Notes: a model not told the origin generated them from the letters alone. A DNA stretch of 64,000 nt from Geopsychrobacter electrodiphilus DSM 16401 (GCF_000384395.1 NZ_ARWE01000001.1:248001-312000); one strand, 5' to 3'; counted from the first letter of the stretch, positions 24,631-34,382 are shown. Program-made: numbers and translations.

Positions 24631-25586
24631 CGGGGTCCAGAGGGTTCAATCTGGTCGAGCTGCTGGTGGTGATGGCGCTCATGTCGATCATCAGTCTGAT
24701 CACTTATCCCTTCTTTATCAATTTTCAGTTCCAAAGCCTCAGTCAAATCAACAAGAGCGATCTGAATGATCGTGCCAACCGGCTCCTCAATTACCTGGCT
24801 GAAGAGGTTCAGGAGACCGGATTTATGGTGACCTCGGTGCCGCACAACGGCGACGGTACGACCTTTCAGATAAAACACGGCGCGAGCCTCGAGACTTTTA
24901 GCCAGAGTATCCGGGTGGAAGATGTCGCCGGGGGGAATGATCGTCTGGATATTCTGAAGGCGGTCTCTTTCTTCCCTCCCCTGGTTGTTACTGAAGTCGA
25001 TGCGGGTCCTCCGCACAAAGTGAAAATCAATCGCCCGCCAGACTATAACGTCGAAATCAACGATGCCGCCGGCGTGAATGCCATTTTGACGCGCAATCAG
25101 GTCATCTTTGAAAATCATAAGAAAATTTATCGGGTCATCGATATCGCAAGCGACAGCCCGGATCTTGATCTCGACGGTGATGGCCACAAGGACCGGTTCC
25201 TGACCCTGGTGCAAGCTCTCGCCGAACCGGTGCCCCTCGGTTCTGAAGTGCTGGGAGTGCGGGTGCTGGGTTTTTTTGTCGACGCGGGTGGCTTACGCGC
25301 TGACAATTATGTGACATCCCAGGTTCTGGATAAGGATATCGACGGTCTGCAGTTTGAATATTTTATGAAAGATGGCAGTACGAGCGCCGCCCCGATTGGC
25401 GCGGCGATTGAAAATATTCGTGGCATTCGCATCGCTCTGCTGGTGCGGGCCACCAGGACCGATAAAAACTATGTCAATACCACGATCTACACCCTGGGGA
25501 ACCGCTCTTATGGACCCTATGGCGATGGATTTCGACGGGTGGCAGTCGAACGACTGGTGGAGGTCAAAAACTATGCTTTGGAATAG
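24627..25586 (+). CDS. pilW: PilW-like type IV minor prepilin
   Basis: A 319-residue prepilin with leader MTGSRG, cleavage before FNLVELLVVMALMSIISLITYPFF, and a large soluble domain. The segment NDRANRLLNYLAEEVQETGFM resembles the PilW pattern in which an amphipathic helix follows the membrane helix. It overlaps the PilV-like gene by 4 bases and the next gene by 14. It contains acidic loops (DLDLDGDGHKD) that may bind calcium. Assignment to PilW rests on position and helix pattern, so it is less sure than the prepilin call. Confidence 0.78.
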   Translation: MTGSRGFNLVELLVVMALMSIISLITYPFFINFQFQSLSQINKSDLNDRANRLLNYLAEEVQETGFMVTSVPHNGDGTTFQIKHGASLETFSQSIRVEDVAGGNDRLDILKAVSFFPPLVVTEVDAGPPHKVKINRPPDYNVEINDAAGVNAILTRNQVIFENHKKIYRVIDIASDSPDLDLDGDGHKDRFLTLVQALAEPVPLGSEVLGVRVLGFFVDAGGLRADNYVTSQVLDKDIDGLQFEYFMKDGSTSAAPIGAAIENIRGIRIALLVRATRTDKNYVNTTIYTLGNRSYGPYGDGFRRVAVERLVEVKNYALE

Positions 25587-26136
25587 CCGTGGGATCGCCC
25601 TGGTTTCGGTCCTTTTGATCACCGCTGTCATGTTGATCATCTCCTCGCTGCTGGCGCAAAAGGTGATTCAGACGACGCGGGTTTCAGCCCAGCAGGGCCT
25701 CAAGAAAAAATCTCATTACGCCGCCAACAGCGGAGTCGAAGAGGCGCGACGTCAGTTGGCGCTCAACTATGATTCGACCTCCTTGTGGGGCAATGTCCTG
25801 AGCGTCAGTACGGCCGGAGCTTACCCTCTGGCCCCGACCTTTACCACGACGGTCGATAATTTTGCGGTCAGAATCTTTGTGCGGGACAACAACGATGGTG
25901 ATGGCGACTACACCCACGACAATGATCTGCGGGTTTTTGTTCTGGCCGAAGCACAGGGACCTGATAACACCCGGACCATGGTTGAGACCCTCGGTTTTCT
26001 CAAGCCGGGGGGGAGCACCGGCGGCTACAACGGGCAATATGGGCAGGGCGCCGGGAAAACCAACCGCACCAGTGGGGGTCTGGCAGATGCACTGGCCGCT
26101 TCAGCGACCGGGTACGATATCAGTGACGCACAGTAG
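25573..26136 (+). CDS. pilX: PilX-like minor pilin assembly protein
   Basis: A 187-residue protein starting at ATG 25573 inside the previous gene. The N-terminus MLWNSRGIALVSVLLITAVMLIISSLLAQ is the PilX-type helix, lacking the glutamate-5 of ordinary prepilins. It is followed by KKKSHYAANSGVEEARRQLA, the equivalent of the PilX 'aesGi..A' block. An acidic DNNDGDGDYTHDND loop may bind calcium. It lies directly before a PilY1 gene, the standard order pilV-W-X-Y1. The frame is open for 200 bases upstream, but that part is a shadow of pilW. Confidence 0.75.
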   Translation: MLWNSRGIALVSVLLITAVMLIISSLLAQKVIQTTRVSAQQGLKKKSHYAANSGVEEARRQLALNYDSTSLWGNVLSVSTAGAYPLAPTFTTTVDNFAVRIFVRDNNDGDGDYTHDNDLRVFVLAEAQGPDNTRTMVETLGFLKPGGSTGGYNGQYGQGAGKTNRTSGGLADALAASATGYDISDAQ

Positions 26137-26181
26137 TTTTCTATTGAAACCATTAAGGGCTTGATACAAGAGGAGGGGTGC

Positions 26182-29100
26182 ATGAAAAGAAGGACTCCGG
26201 GCAGGATTTTGTCGATGATACTACTGTTGTTGGTGAGCTTGCCTTACACGGCGGCGGCGACCAACAAGACCTTTTCTGCCGGCTCGGTGATTATCCCGAT
26301 GGATCCCTGCTGGCAGCCCAACAATGATCCGGGTGTCGATCCGGCATTTCTGCATGCGGCCTGCGATTATCAGACCCCGAGTCTGCGCAATGATCAGGGG
26401 GTGTTTCAGGCCTATGGCCTGGTTTATACCCTGTTACGCCAGGGCGTGCCGGTGCACTGGATTATCGATCCGCTTAAAACCAGCCGTCATGGGATCGATT
26501 TCAGTATCGCCGGGGATGGCATCAGCCCGCCGGTCGCAAGATACAGCAGCGCCCCAGGCCTTGCGACCAGTCTTGATCCTCTGACTGTCCGGACCCTGGG
26601 TGATGCGACCCTCGCTGCTCATGTGGTGGAATACCGTGGTGGTCCTTTTGTTATTCGCAAGCAGGACCTTTCCGCCGCCGGGCAGGAGGTGCTGAACAGT
26701 TACGCCAATGTCAAAAAGCATCTTGCCCTGGTCGATTTTACCGCCCCGGTCGAGAAGGTTTTGGCCAACCTGCCGCCGAAAATAGCGGTGCTCGGTCAGG
26801 GCGCGACGGATGTCCTTAAGGATTATCTGACCGCCTCAGGTCTCGGCAATCAAACCAATGTGGTTTATAACATTATTCAGCCGGCTCAGATCATCGATGG
26901 CACCCTGGCCGCCGAATATCAGCTGTTCTGGGCACCTCACTGGATCGTTGAGGATGAGATTGCCGCCCAGGCGGACCGCGACGCGGTCATGCTCAAATTG
27001 CGGGAATTTCTGGAGGCGGGCAACTCAGCCTTTCTCGAATGTGCCTCGATCGAGAGTATCGAAGGTTCCTCAAGGGGTGGCGTCGACGCGTCAACTCAGG
27101 CCGCCGGTGGATGGCTGACCGGCAAGGCCAGCAGGATTCCACGCATCGAGATCAACCAGGGGAGCCAGGATCCTGCCTACATGGTCTTTGAAGCGCCGGT
27201 CTCCTATCTGGCCCAGTGTGCCGGCTGGACCTATCAGGCCACCGGCGGCCATGTGCATAATCTGCGTCCCCGTCAGACGACTCCTTTTGTCTACAATGAT
27301 ACGGTCACCCGTTTTGTCCATGATGGCGATGGTCTCTGGGATCCCGGCAGCACGGTTTACACCCCGGGGTTTGATTACTATCTCGGTGGGCGCATCAACG
27401 GCAGCCCGACCCAGGGTTATGTCTCCTATCTGGCCGGGCACAAATATGCCAAGTGCAATGGCGCCGGCGGTGGCGATTTTGTCATGCGGATCAAGCTGGC
27501 AAACGCAATCGGCAGTGGGCAGTACGTCGACCTGATGCTGACCTATGACAGCAATCAGACCCTTGAGGCGCGCTATTACACCGACGGAACCTTTACCGCT
27601 TTGAGCGGAGCGAACAGGGTCGATCAGCCGGGGGAAAAGCAGGTGCATGATGGCACCATGGGCTTCAACTTTCTCGAGACAGAGTTCAGGACTGATCGCA
27701 AAGAGATCCGGAATCTTCAGATTGTTAACCGAAGTGCTGCCAGCCACAAGATCGACAGTATCAGGGTGAGCTATCCGGCCTCCGCTGGCCGTCTTGTCGA
27801 GATCCGCGATGCAAACGGGATCGCCAATGTCAGCAATGACCGGTTTTGTAGCAATGTTCGCACGAATCCGGCTTCCTGCCCGGTGAACTACGCTTTGCCG
27901 GGGGTCGATTCTGCCGCAGTCACCAGCTGTGATGTGACCTGGGCGGATACCAACACCTGCGGGCTGCGTTATGTGCTCAATACCGTGCTGGGTCTGCAGT
28001 TCACCATAATTTCTGCTGAATATGTGGCCTCGTCGCCGATTATTGACGACAAGCTGCTCTTCAGTGCCTCGTTTGAATATCCAGCGCACGTTGGCCATCT
28101 CAAGGCTCTTGACCTGACCTCGACGACGGATGCCGGGCGACTGGTGTGGGACGCCGAACGCCAAATTCCCCTGCCGGGGATCGGTGCCGCACCGGGCGAT
28201 TTGCCGAACAGTGACCCACCGAATCATCCGCAGAAAAACAATATCTACCGCTATCTCTTTACCAATGTGGGCGCGACTGACCTTCCGTTTACCCAGGCTC
28301 AGGCTGCCAACCTGCAGGGCGCGCTCGGGACCGCCAGCCTGAATGAAACCAGGGCGCTGATTAACACGGTTCGTGGGCGCTTCGGCGCATCGGAGAGCCT
28401 GGTCGACGGGAGCTCGGATCAGGGGCACAGGCTCTGGGGGGTCACCCGTTCGACCCCTGCGGTGATCAGCGGCTCGCCGATTATTTCAGGGTCTAAAGAG
28501 CGTGACCGTATCGCCTATATCGGCGCAGAAGACGGAATGTTGCATGCGTTTTACGCCGGCAGCTGGGACGCGACCCTCAACGCCGGCCAGGGCGGTTATA
28601 CTGCAGGTACCGGCCGGGAGATCTGGGCCTATATCCCTTCGACGCTGTTGCCCTATCTGCAGAACCAGCCGTTTAATGACACCAACCGCTCGGCGATGGT
28701 CAACGTCGACGGTTCACCGGCGGTTGAGGATTTCTTTATCGATCTGAATGGGGATGGCGCCAATGAATGGCATACCCTGCTGGTCGCGACGGCCTCTATC
28801 CAGGCGCAGAATCTGGGGGTTGTGTTCGCCCTGGATATTACCGACCCCTACGCACCCGACCTGTTATGGGAGCGCACTTTCCCCGATTTGAATATGGGCG
28901 ATTCGCGTGGGGTCTCCATCGGCTCGGTGCATATGGGAGACAGCCTGCGAAATTCGGTTTATCTGACCTCGACCTATCACAGCAAGCTGGCGTCCGATGG
29001 CAGTCTCGATGCGATCAGCGGCAGTTACGGGATTAATGCCTATTCGCTGGATCTGGCCAGCGGGAATCTGCGCTGGCAATTCCAAAGAAATTACCCTGGA

Positions 29101-29760
29101 GCTGCGAAAAATATCAACGAGTCGCCCGCAATCCCGGCCCTGATGGATCTGGATAATACCGGAAACGAGGATTTTCTCGTTTTTGGCGACATGGCCGGGC
29201 GGCTCTGGGCGCTCGATACCAAAACCGGTGACCCGATCACCGCCGCTGACAGCCCGGTCTATACGGTCGGCGCTGGTGCCGACGAGCCGATCGGCGCCGG
29301 AGTGGCTATTTTGGGTAACGATCTGGTGTTTGGCACAGGTGGGGCCGATTTCGCGAGCGGGGACAATTATGGCCTTTATGCCCTGCGCCTGAGCCGGACC
29401 GGCGGGCGGTTTTTATGGAAATATACCTTGAATACGGGCGAAAAGGTCTGGTCGGCCCCGACCTATGATCGCTTTGGCCAGATCTTTGTCGGCACCGGCA
29501 TCGGGTTTAATTCACAAAGCAATGCAGACGCCATGGAGTCCACCAGCGGGCGCCTGCTGTTGCTTGACCGGCAAGGCACTCTCCAACGCGCGATCGCGAC
29601 TGAAGGCGCCCAGCTCGGGAGTGTTGATGTCGGCAGCGGCGCCGCTGTCGCGGTTTCCTATACCGGGCAGGTGACTCAGTTCGGCACACCGGACGGGTCG
29701 AGCCGCGGCAGTTCCCCCATCGCGTCATGGCTCAAAATCTTCTCCTGGCGGCTGCGATGA
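26182..29760 (+). CDS. PilY1-like pilus tip protein, first copy
   Basis: A 1192-residue exported protein. I start at ATG 26182, preceded by GAGGAGGGG, giving signal peptide MKRRTPGRILSMILLLLVSLPYTAAA. The N-terminal 650 residues are specific to this protein and not recognised. The C-terminal part from about 770 is the PilY1 beta-propeller: YIGAEDGMLHAFYAG, REIWAYIPSTLLPYL and VVFALDITDP. The loop at the PilY1 calcium site position reads DLDNTGNED (about 988), followed by FGDMAGRLWALD. In other bacteria PilY1 is a calcium-controlled tip adhesin that also counters retraction. It is followed by an ATGA-overlapping prepilin gene. Confidence 0.83.
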   Translation: MKRRTPGRILSMILLLLVSLPYTAAATNKTFSAGSVIIPMDPCWQPNNDPGVDPAFLHAACDYQTPSLRNDQGVFQAYGLVYTLLRQGVPVHWIIDPLKTSRHGIDFSIAGDGISPPVARYSSAPGLATSLDPLTVRTLGDATLAAHVVEYRGGPFVIRKQDLSAAGQEVLNSYANVKKHLALVDFTAPVEKVLANLPPKIAVLGQGATDVLKDYLTASGLGNQTNVVYNIIQPAQIIDGTLAAEYQLFWAPHWIVEDEIAAQADRDAVMLKLREFLEAGNSAFLECASIESIEGSSRGGVDASTQAAGGWLTGKASRIPRIEINQGSQDPAYMVFEAPVSYLAQCAGWTYQATGGHVHNLRPRQTTPFVYNDTVTRFVHDGDGLWDPGSTVYTPGFDYYLGGRINGSPTQGYVSYLAGHKYAKCNGAGGGDFVMRIKLANAIGSGQYVDLMLTYDSNQTLEARYYTDGTFTALSGANRVDQPGEKQVHDGTMGFNFLETEFRTDRKEIRNLQIVNRSAASHKIDSIRVSYPASAGRLVEIRDANGIANVSNDRFCSNVRTNPASCPVNYALPGVDSAAVTSCDVTWADTNTCGLRYVLNTVLGLQFTIISAEYVASSPIIDDKLLFSASFEYPAHVGHLKALDLTSTTDAGRLVWDAERQIPLPGIGAAPGDLPNSDPPNHPQKNNIYRYLFTNVGATDLPFTQAQAANLQGALGTASLNETRALINTVRGRFGASESLVDGSSDQGHRLWGVTRSTPAVISGSPIISGSKERDRIAYIGAEDGMLHAFYAGSWDATLNAGQGGYTAGTGREIWAYIPSTLLPYLQNQPFNDTNRSAMVNVDGSPAVEDFFIDLNGDGANEWHTLLVATASIQAQNLGVVFALDITDPYAPDLLWERTFPDLNMGDSRGVSIGSVHMGDSLRNSVYLTSTYHSKLASDGSLDAISGSYGINAYSLDLASGNLRWQFQRNYPGAAKNINESPAIPALMDLDNTGNEDFLVFGDMAGRLWALDTKTGDPITAADSPVYTVGAGADEPIGAGVAILGNDLVFGTGGADFASGDNYGLYALRLSRTGGRFLWKYTLNTGEKVWSAPTYDRFGQIFVGTGIGFNSQSNADAMESTSGRLLLLDRQGTLQRAIATEGAQLGSVDVGSGAAVAVSYTGQVTQFGTPDGSSRGSSPIASWLKIFSWRLR

Positions 29761-30380
29761 ACGGCCAGGGGCAGCAAGGGTTTACCCTGCTTGAAATGCT
29801 GGTTGTGGTGAGCGTCATGGGTATTATCGCTGCCCTTGCCGCGCCGAACCTCCACGACTATATTGCGCGCTGGCAAGTCCGCAGGGCAGCCAACCAGGTT
29901 TATGACGATCTGCAGAAAGCCCAGCAGGCGGCGCTGCAGGCGGGAAATTACGGATTGAACAGCGCTGGGCGCCTGGCAGAAAAAAAGCTTTTCTGGGTGT
30001 TTAATGTCACAAATCGTAGTTATCAGACGTTCCGTTGGGAAGATGAGGATGGCGATGGGACGCCGGATGCGGGGGAGGCGACCCCCCTCTTCATGTCGAC
30101 CCTCCCCGAGAACGTCAGCTTCGGTATGGTTTCGGGGGTGACGCGCACCGCCTGTGGCGACTCTGTGGGATCTCCTGCCGCCGCGATCACCTTTTCGGCG
30201 CCAGGTTATCCGCCGTGCAATGACAGCCCCAGCCTCAGATTTAATAAATTCGGTTTCAGCGAAACCGGACCGGGAGGGATCTATCTGACCAAAGGAGAGG
30301 TCTCTTATGCTCTCAGCATGACCCGCCCCGGCAATATCACTATGTGCCGTTGGGATGGCGCTCACTGGCGGCCGATGTGA
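29757..30380 (+). CDS. FimT/GspH-like minor prepilin
   Basis: A 207-residue prepilin. I start at ATG 29757, overlapping the pilY1 stop as ATGA, giving leader MNGQGQQG, cleavage before FTLLEMLVVVSVMGIIAALAAP and glutamate at +5. The segment ANQVYDDLQKAQQAALQAGN is the FimT/GspH-type helix that follows. An acidic EDEDGDGTPDAGE loop is also present. It closes operon 1. No strong terminator follows, and 225 bases separate it from the kinase gene; that gap holds only a ribosome site for the kinase and no other gene I can support. Confidence 0.8.
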   Translation: MNGQGQQGFTLLEMLVVVSVMGIIAALAAPNLHDYIARWQVRRAANQVYDDLQKAQQAALQAGNYGLNSAGRLAEKKLFWVFNVTNRSYQTFRWEDEDGDGTPDAGEATPLFMSTLPENVSFGMVSGVTRTACGDSVGSPAAAITFSAPGYPPCNDSPSLRFNKFGFSETGPGGIYLTKGEVSYALSMTRPGNITMCRWDGAHWRPM

Positions 30381-30606
30381 CCCGCGTAAAGTCAGGTCAA
30401 TGGCTTAAGGAGCCTTTGACGGCACGGAGGGCGGCGCTTTTTTGGGGCAAAAAGGTAATGGTTGTTCAAAATTGTAGATTAGCAGCTGTCTTTTTTAGAG
30501 GAGGTAAGCCTGGCACGTTGTTGCCGACCGCATTTCACTTTTAAGGGAATTGTGCTAGTTACTTGTGCAGTATTTTGTACTTGCGCCCCCTTTAAAGGAG
30601 GAGTTG

Positions 30607-32112
30607 TTGGCAAAAGTTGTTGGTTTGCGGACCGAAATCCTGACAACGCTGACCTTGCTGATGGCTGCCGCGCTGTTGCTCGGTGGTTTCCTCATGCTGA
30701 GGCTGACGGAACAAAGTCTGCTCAAGCAGCGATTAAGCCAGCTGAACTCAGTGACTCAGGTTATTGGCACCGCGCTGAATGAAAACAACCCACAGGCGTT
30801 GCCGCTTGCCAACCTCTCTTTTCCCACGGAGTTATTGAAGCGTTTGCCGGATGAAATGCAGAACAGTGGCTGGTGGTTATTCGACCAGGATCTGCATTTA
30901 CTTTCTTCTTTTCGCAGCGGGGTTGAACGACCTTTCGATCTTGCCCGCTTGCGTCAGATCATGTTGTCTCAGGAACCTTTTCAGACAGTCGAATTTCCTT
31001 CTCTCCTCAACAGTTTCACGACCACGTCCACGCAGAGCAAGATCGTTCTGCCCCTTATAAAAGGAAATCGTTTTTACGGTCTTCTGGAAATCCATTTTTC
31101 CCTCGATGACATCTGGTATCGCCTGTTAAAGACGCGACGCTATGTCCTTCTGTATGTCCTTCTCTATGGAACCGTGCTGGTTGTTATCGGCTATTATCTG
31201 TTACAGCGGAATGTGGTGAAGCCGGCCCGAAATCTTTTGTTGGCGACCGAAGAGGTCGGACGTGGCAGTCTGGAAACCCGGTTGCCGGTCGCCGGTCCCT
31301 TGGAAATTTCGCTTTTGGCCGAAGCCTATAACAATATGGTTGATGCCTTAAAAGGGAGTCGCAGGGAAACCCAGGCGCATATTGAAGCCCTGGAACGCAC
31401 CAATAATGATTTGAAGGTTTCACGCGAAGAGTTGATCCGGAGTGAAAAATTGGCATCTGTGGGCCAATTAGCTGCGGGGTTAGCGCATGAGCTTGGAAAT
31501 CCGTTGGCCGCCTTGATCGGCTATCTGGAAATAATGAAGGACCGGATTGAAGATAACTCGAGTCGCGACATCCTGCAGCGATCACTCGTTGAAACAGAAC
31601 GGATCGATTTCCTGGTGCGTGAGTTACTAAATTTTTCACGCCCGTCAGATAATATGCCTGAACGATTTGATCCTGCAGTTGAGGTGACAGACTGCCTCAA
31701 CTTATTAAAAAGCCAGGGCGTTTTTGGCCCGCGCCAGATTGAAGTGTCGTTGGGAGAATCCTTGCCCTTCGTCAAGATGGGTCGTCAGAGATTTCAGCAG
31801 ATTTTTATCAATCTGCTCCTGAATGCCGTGCAGGCGACAGAGGCATCCGGCCAGATTACGCTCACCGGCGAGGCTGGTGAAAAGTTTGTCTGTCTGGAAA
31901 TCATGGATAATGGTTGCGGGATCAGTGCTGAAGATCGTAGTCGCATCTTTGACCCATTTTTTACGACCAAGGCCCCGGGCTGCGGCACCGGTTTGGGGCT
32001 CTCGATCTGCCACCGTCTGATTGAAGAAGTTGGTGGGATGATCGAGGTCTATTCTGAACCCGGCAAGGGGAGTCGTTTTAAGGTTTTACTCCCGGCATCG
32101 GATATAACCTAG
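30607..32112 (+). CDS. Membrane sensor histidine kinase (PilS/NtrB-like)
   Basis: A 501-residue kinase. The most likely start is TTG 30607, because AGGAGGAG ends just upstream; a GTG at 30565 lacks a good site. It has an N-terminal membrane helix, an extracytoplasmic sensing region of about 130 residues, a second helix near RYVLLYVLLYGTVLVVIGYY, a HAMP linker (NVVKPARNLLLATEEVGRGSLETR), then HisKA with phospho-histidine in GLAHELGNPLAALIGY (about 293). The HATPase domain has NLLLNAVQA, DNGCGIS and GTGLGLSI. No receiver gene is adjacent; the nearest sigma-54-type response regulator is at 41267-42628, across pilin operon 2. I infer that they form a split PilS-PilR pair. Confidence 0.8.
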   Translation: MAKVVGLRTEILTTLTLLMAAALLLGGFLMLRLTEQSLLKQRLSQLNSVTQVIGTALNENNPQALPLANLSFPTELLKRLPDEMQNSGWWLFDQDLHLLSSFRSGVERPFDLARLRQIMLSQEPFQTVEFPSLLNSFTTTSTQSKIVLPLIKGNRFYGLLEIHFSLDDIWYRLLKTRRYVLLYVLLYGTVLVVIGYYLLQRNVVKPARNLLLATEEVGRGSLETRLPVAGPLEISLLAEAYNNMVDALKGSRRETQAHIEALERTNNDLKVSREELIRSEKLASVGQLAAGLAHELGNPLAALIGYLEIMKDRIEDNSSRDILQRSLVETERIDFLVRELLNFSRPSDNMPERFDPAVEVTDCLNLLKSQGVFGPRQIEVSLGESLPFVKMGRQRFQQIFINLLLNAVQATEASGQITLTGEAGEKFVCLEIMDNGCGISAEDRSRIFDPFFTTKAPGCGTGLGLSICHRLIEEVGGMIEVYSEPGKGSRFKVLLPASDIT

Positions 32113-32115
32113 TGC

Positions 32116-32149
32116 GCAAAATTTGCACTTAAGCTCGTGCAAATTTTGC
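32116..32149. other. Thirteen-pair perfect hairpin after the kinase gene
   Basis: GCAAAATTTGCAC (32116-32128) and GTGCAAATTTTGC (32137-32149) with an 8-base loop. It starts 4 bases after the kinase stop and no T-run follows, so it may be an activator or repressor site, or a weak terminator. Each arm is itself nearly palindromic. Confidence 0.55.
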
Positions 32150-32225
32150 ATTTATTGGAAACTGGGTTTATTGTCCCCTAATTCCATCTAACTGGAAATA
32201 CAAGAAATATTCTTCATAGTATCGA

Positions 32226-32240
32226 TGGTGTGAATTTTGC
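32226..32240 (+). promoter_or_regulatory. Candidate sigma-54 promoter of pilin operon 2
   Basis: The sequence is TGGTGTGAATTTTGCT (32226-32241). GG and GC are exactly 10 bases apart and the -12 TTGCT is consensus, but the -24 element deviates (TGGTGT for TGGCAC). Transcription would start near 32252, 30 bases before the first pilin gene. Confidence 0.45.
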
Positions 32241-32281
32241 TTTTTAACCTGAGCACAAAGTGAACTGTTTCGTGGGGAGAT

Positions 32282-32839
32282 ATGATTAAACATCAAGCGA
32301 CAGCTAAGACTCAACATGGACCCTGGTCAGCAAGAGCCGCCGGATTCACCTTAATCGAACTGATCGTCGTCCTGGTGATTATCGGGATCGCAGCGGCGAT
32401 CGCTATCCCCAGCTTTAATGGGTTTTTAGCGAGTAGCGATGTGACGTCTGCCACTAATGATCTGGTCTCAGCGCTGAATCTGGCGCGGAGTGAAGCGGTG
32501 ACGCGGGGCGTAAATGTCACGGTTTGCAAGAGCGCTGATCAGGCGACCTGTACCACCGCCAATACCTGGGCGCAGGGGTGGATCGTCTTTGCTGATCTTA
32601 ATGGTAACGGGGTCGTTGATGCCGGGGAAATCGTGCGTGTTTATCAGGGCGCTGGAGGCAACACCACCATGGTTGGCGGGGCTTCAGTGGCTGATCGTGT
32701 AACCTATTCAAGCACAGGCTTCCCAAATCCGATGCTTGCCGGGACGGCAGCCCAGTTAACCATCACGGTGACCTCGGGCAGTCGTACCTTACAAGTCATT
32801 TCGAGCACAACCGGCCGTGTCCGGACGGCTACGCCATAG
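32282..32839 (+). CDS. fimU: FimU/FimT-like minor prepilin
   Basis: A 185-residue prepilin with an unusually long leader of about 20 residues before the G/FTLIELIVVLVIIGIAAAIAIPSF cleavage site; glutamate-5 is present. NDLVSALNLARSEAVTRGVNVTVCKS is the hallmark of the FimU/FimT/GspH group. The C-terminal half has VFADLNGNGVVDAGE, a possible calcium loop. The GGGGAG ribosome site is close before ATG 32282. It is the first gene of operon 2 (fimU-pilV-W-X-Y1-pilE). Confidence 0.85.
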   Translation: MIKHQATAKTQHGPWSARAAGFTLIELIVVLVIIGIAAAIAIPSFNGFLASSDVTSATNDLVSALNLARSEAVTRGVNVTVCKSADQATCTTANTWAQGWIVFADLNGNGVVDAGEIVRVYQGAGGNTTMVGGASVADRVTYSSTGFPNPMLAGTAAQLTITVTSGSRTLQVISSTTGRVRTATP

Positions 32840-32853
32840 ATAAGGGAATGTTT

Positions 32854-33336
32854 ATGATGATTAAAGGCGAAAAGAACAATCAGGGATTTACCCTTATCGA
32901 AGTTTTGGTGGCGCTGATTATCCTGTCAATCGGTCTGCTTGGGGTTGCCGGCATGCAGATCAGCAGTATGCGAGGAAATCATAACGCCTACTTGCGTTCC
33001 GAGGCATTGCAATATGCCTACGAAGTTGCGGATATGATGCGGGCCAACCGCACCGCCGCAATCAGTTCCAACGGCACCATAAACTATACAATTACTGCGA
33101 CTCAAGACCCGGCCACGCTTTTAAAAACCGGCATTGCGCTAACGGACCTCCAAGAATGGCGGCGTGGGCTTACGGGGGCAAGTAATCCCGCATCCGGGTT
33201 GCCTGGTGGACAGGGCGCCATTGCGGTGGTTGCCAACGCCGATAATACCTGGACCGTGACCATTACCGTGTCCTGGGCTGAGGGGCGCTTAGCTGATGAC
33301 ACAACGCCATCTGTCGTAGTGGAGACCAAGTTATGA
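32854..33336 (+). CDS. pilV: PilV-like minor prepilin
   Basis: A 160-residue prepilin: leader ending KNNQG, then FTLIEVLVALIILSIGLLGVAGMQ with glutamate-5. SMRGNHNAYLRSEALQYAYEVADMMRANR matches PilV. An ATG at 32848 abuts the AAGGGA site with no spacing, so ATG 32854, 6 bases downstream of it, is the better start. It overlaps pilW by 4 bases. The protein is much closer to textbook PilV than the copy heading operon 1. Confidence 0.88.
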   Translation: MMIKGEKNNQGFTLIEVLVALIILSIGLLGVAGMQISSMRGNHNAYLRSEALQYAYEVADMMRANRTAAISSNGTINYTITATQDPATLLKTGIALTDLQEWRRGLTGASNPASGLPGGQGAIAVVANADNTWTVTITVSWAEGRLADDTTPSVVVETKL

Positions 33337-34382
33337 TGTGCCTGAAAAAGAAGAAAATGGGACAAGGCGGCATGTCTCTGGTCGAGTTGCTGGTCGCTTT
33401 AACCATAAGTCTTGTGCTGCTGGCCGGGGTCTATCAGGTGTTTACCGGGAGTACGACCAGTAATCGTGAAAATGAACAGTTTGCCCGGCTGCAGGAAAAC
33501 GCGCGTTTTGCCATGGAGATCTTGGGGCGTGAAATCCGGGTCGCCGGGTACTCGGGATGTTCAAATACCCTCCCTGTAAATAATCTGAATCCGGCAGGAA
33601 CCGGATACATCGCGCAATTCCTTGATTTCGCGAATGGAGTTCAGGGGAACAACTGGAATGGTGCGGGCTGGACCCCGGCGATTGATGCCACCGTCATTAC
33701 CAATGCGGTCAATGGCAGCGATATCCTCACCGTGCGGAGCCTCGATAGGACTGACCGCATTGAAATAACGGGGAGTAATATCAATTCCGCCAATTTGGCC
33801 GTCGTCGCGCGAAACAGCATCAACCAGGGCGAAATTGTCATTGTCAGTGATTGTCGGGGCGGGGATATCTTCCAAGTCACAAATAACAATACTTCGGCGA
33901 CACTGGCCCATGGCGTCTCAACCAACCCTGGAAACCTCTCCCCCAATCTGAGCAAGGGGTACAATGCCGGTGCAGAAGTTTTCAAGTTCCGCAGTCAGAT
34001 TTTTTATATCCGCAATAATCCCGCCGGGGTGCCTTCCCTGTATCGCTTGCGTTGGGATGGGACGACCGGTGCTTTTGGGACCATGGTCGCCGAGGAGTTG
34101 GTTCAGGGCGTTGAAAATATGCAGGTACGCTATGGCATAGATACAAATGGCGACCGGCAGGTTGATTCTTATGTTACCGCCGCCGGCGTAGCAAATTGGA
34201 CCCAGGTTGTGGCAGTGAGGGTTGGTTTACTTTTTCAGAGTGATATCAACGGGAAAACCCCGGTTGATACCTCGTCTTATGATCTGGATGGTGACGGAGT
34301 TAATGAATTTAATCCCCCGGATGAACGGCGGATGCGCCGGGTTTTCAAGACGACCATTGCGATAAGGAACAGGGTGTCATGA
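33333..34382 (+). CDS. pilW: PilW-like minor prepilin
   Basis: A 349-residue prepilin starting in the pilV stop (ATGA). Leader MMCLKKKKMGQGG precedes MSLVELLVALTISLVLLAGVYQVF, with glutamate at the expected place. NEQFARLQENARFAMEILGREIRVAGYSGC is the strongly conserved PilW block. YDLDGDGVNEF near the end may bind calcium. It overlaps pilX by 4 bases. Confidence 0.9.
   Translation: MMCLKKKKMGQGGMSLVELLVALTISLVLLAGVYQVFTGSTTSNRENEQFARLQENARFAMEILGREIRVAGYSGCSNTLPVNNLNPAGTGYIAQFLDFANGVQGNNWNGAGWTPAIDATVITNAVNGSDILTVRSLDRTDRIEITGSNINSANLAVVARNSINQGEIVIVSDCRGGDIFQVTNNNTSATLAHGVSTNPGNLSPNLSKGYNAGAEVFKFRSQIFYIRNNPAGVPSLYRLRWDGTTGAFGTMVAEELVQGVENMQVRYGIDTNGDRQVDSYVTAAGVANWTQVVAVRVGLLFQSDINGKTPVDTSSYDLDGDGVNEFNPPDERRMRRVFKTTIAIRNRVS

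Noticed and set aside
27091-28428. 445-codon minus-strand ORF opposite the first pilY1
   Set aside because: An antisense shadow in G+C-rich coding DNA with no ribosome site or recognisable motif.
30511-30525. TGGCACG...TTGCC resembling a sigma-54 promoter before the PilS-like kinase
   Set aside because: Only 9 bases separate the GG and GC pairs, whereas sigma-54 promoters need 10.
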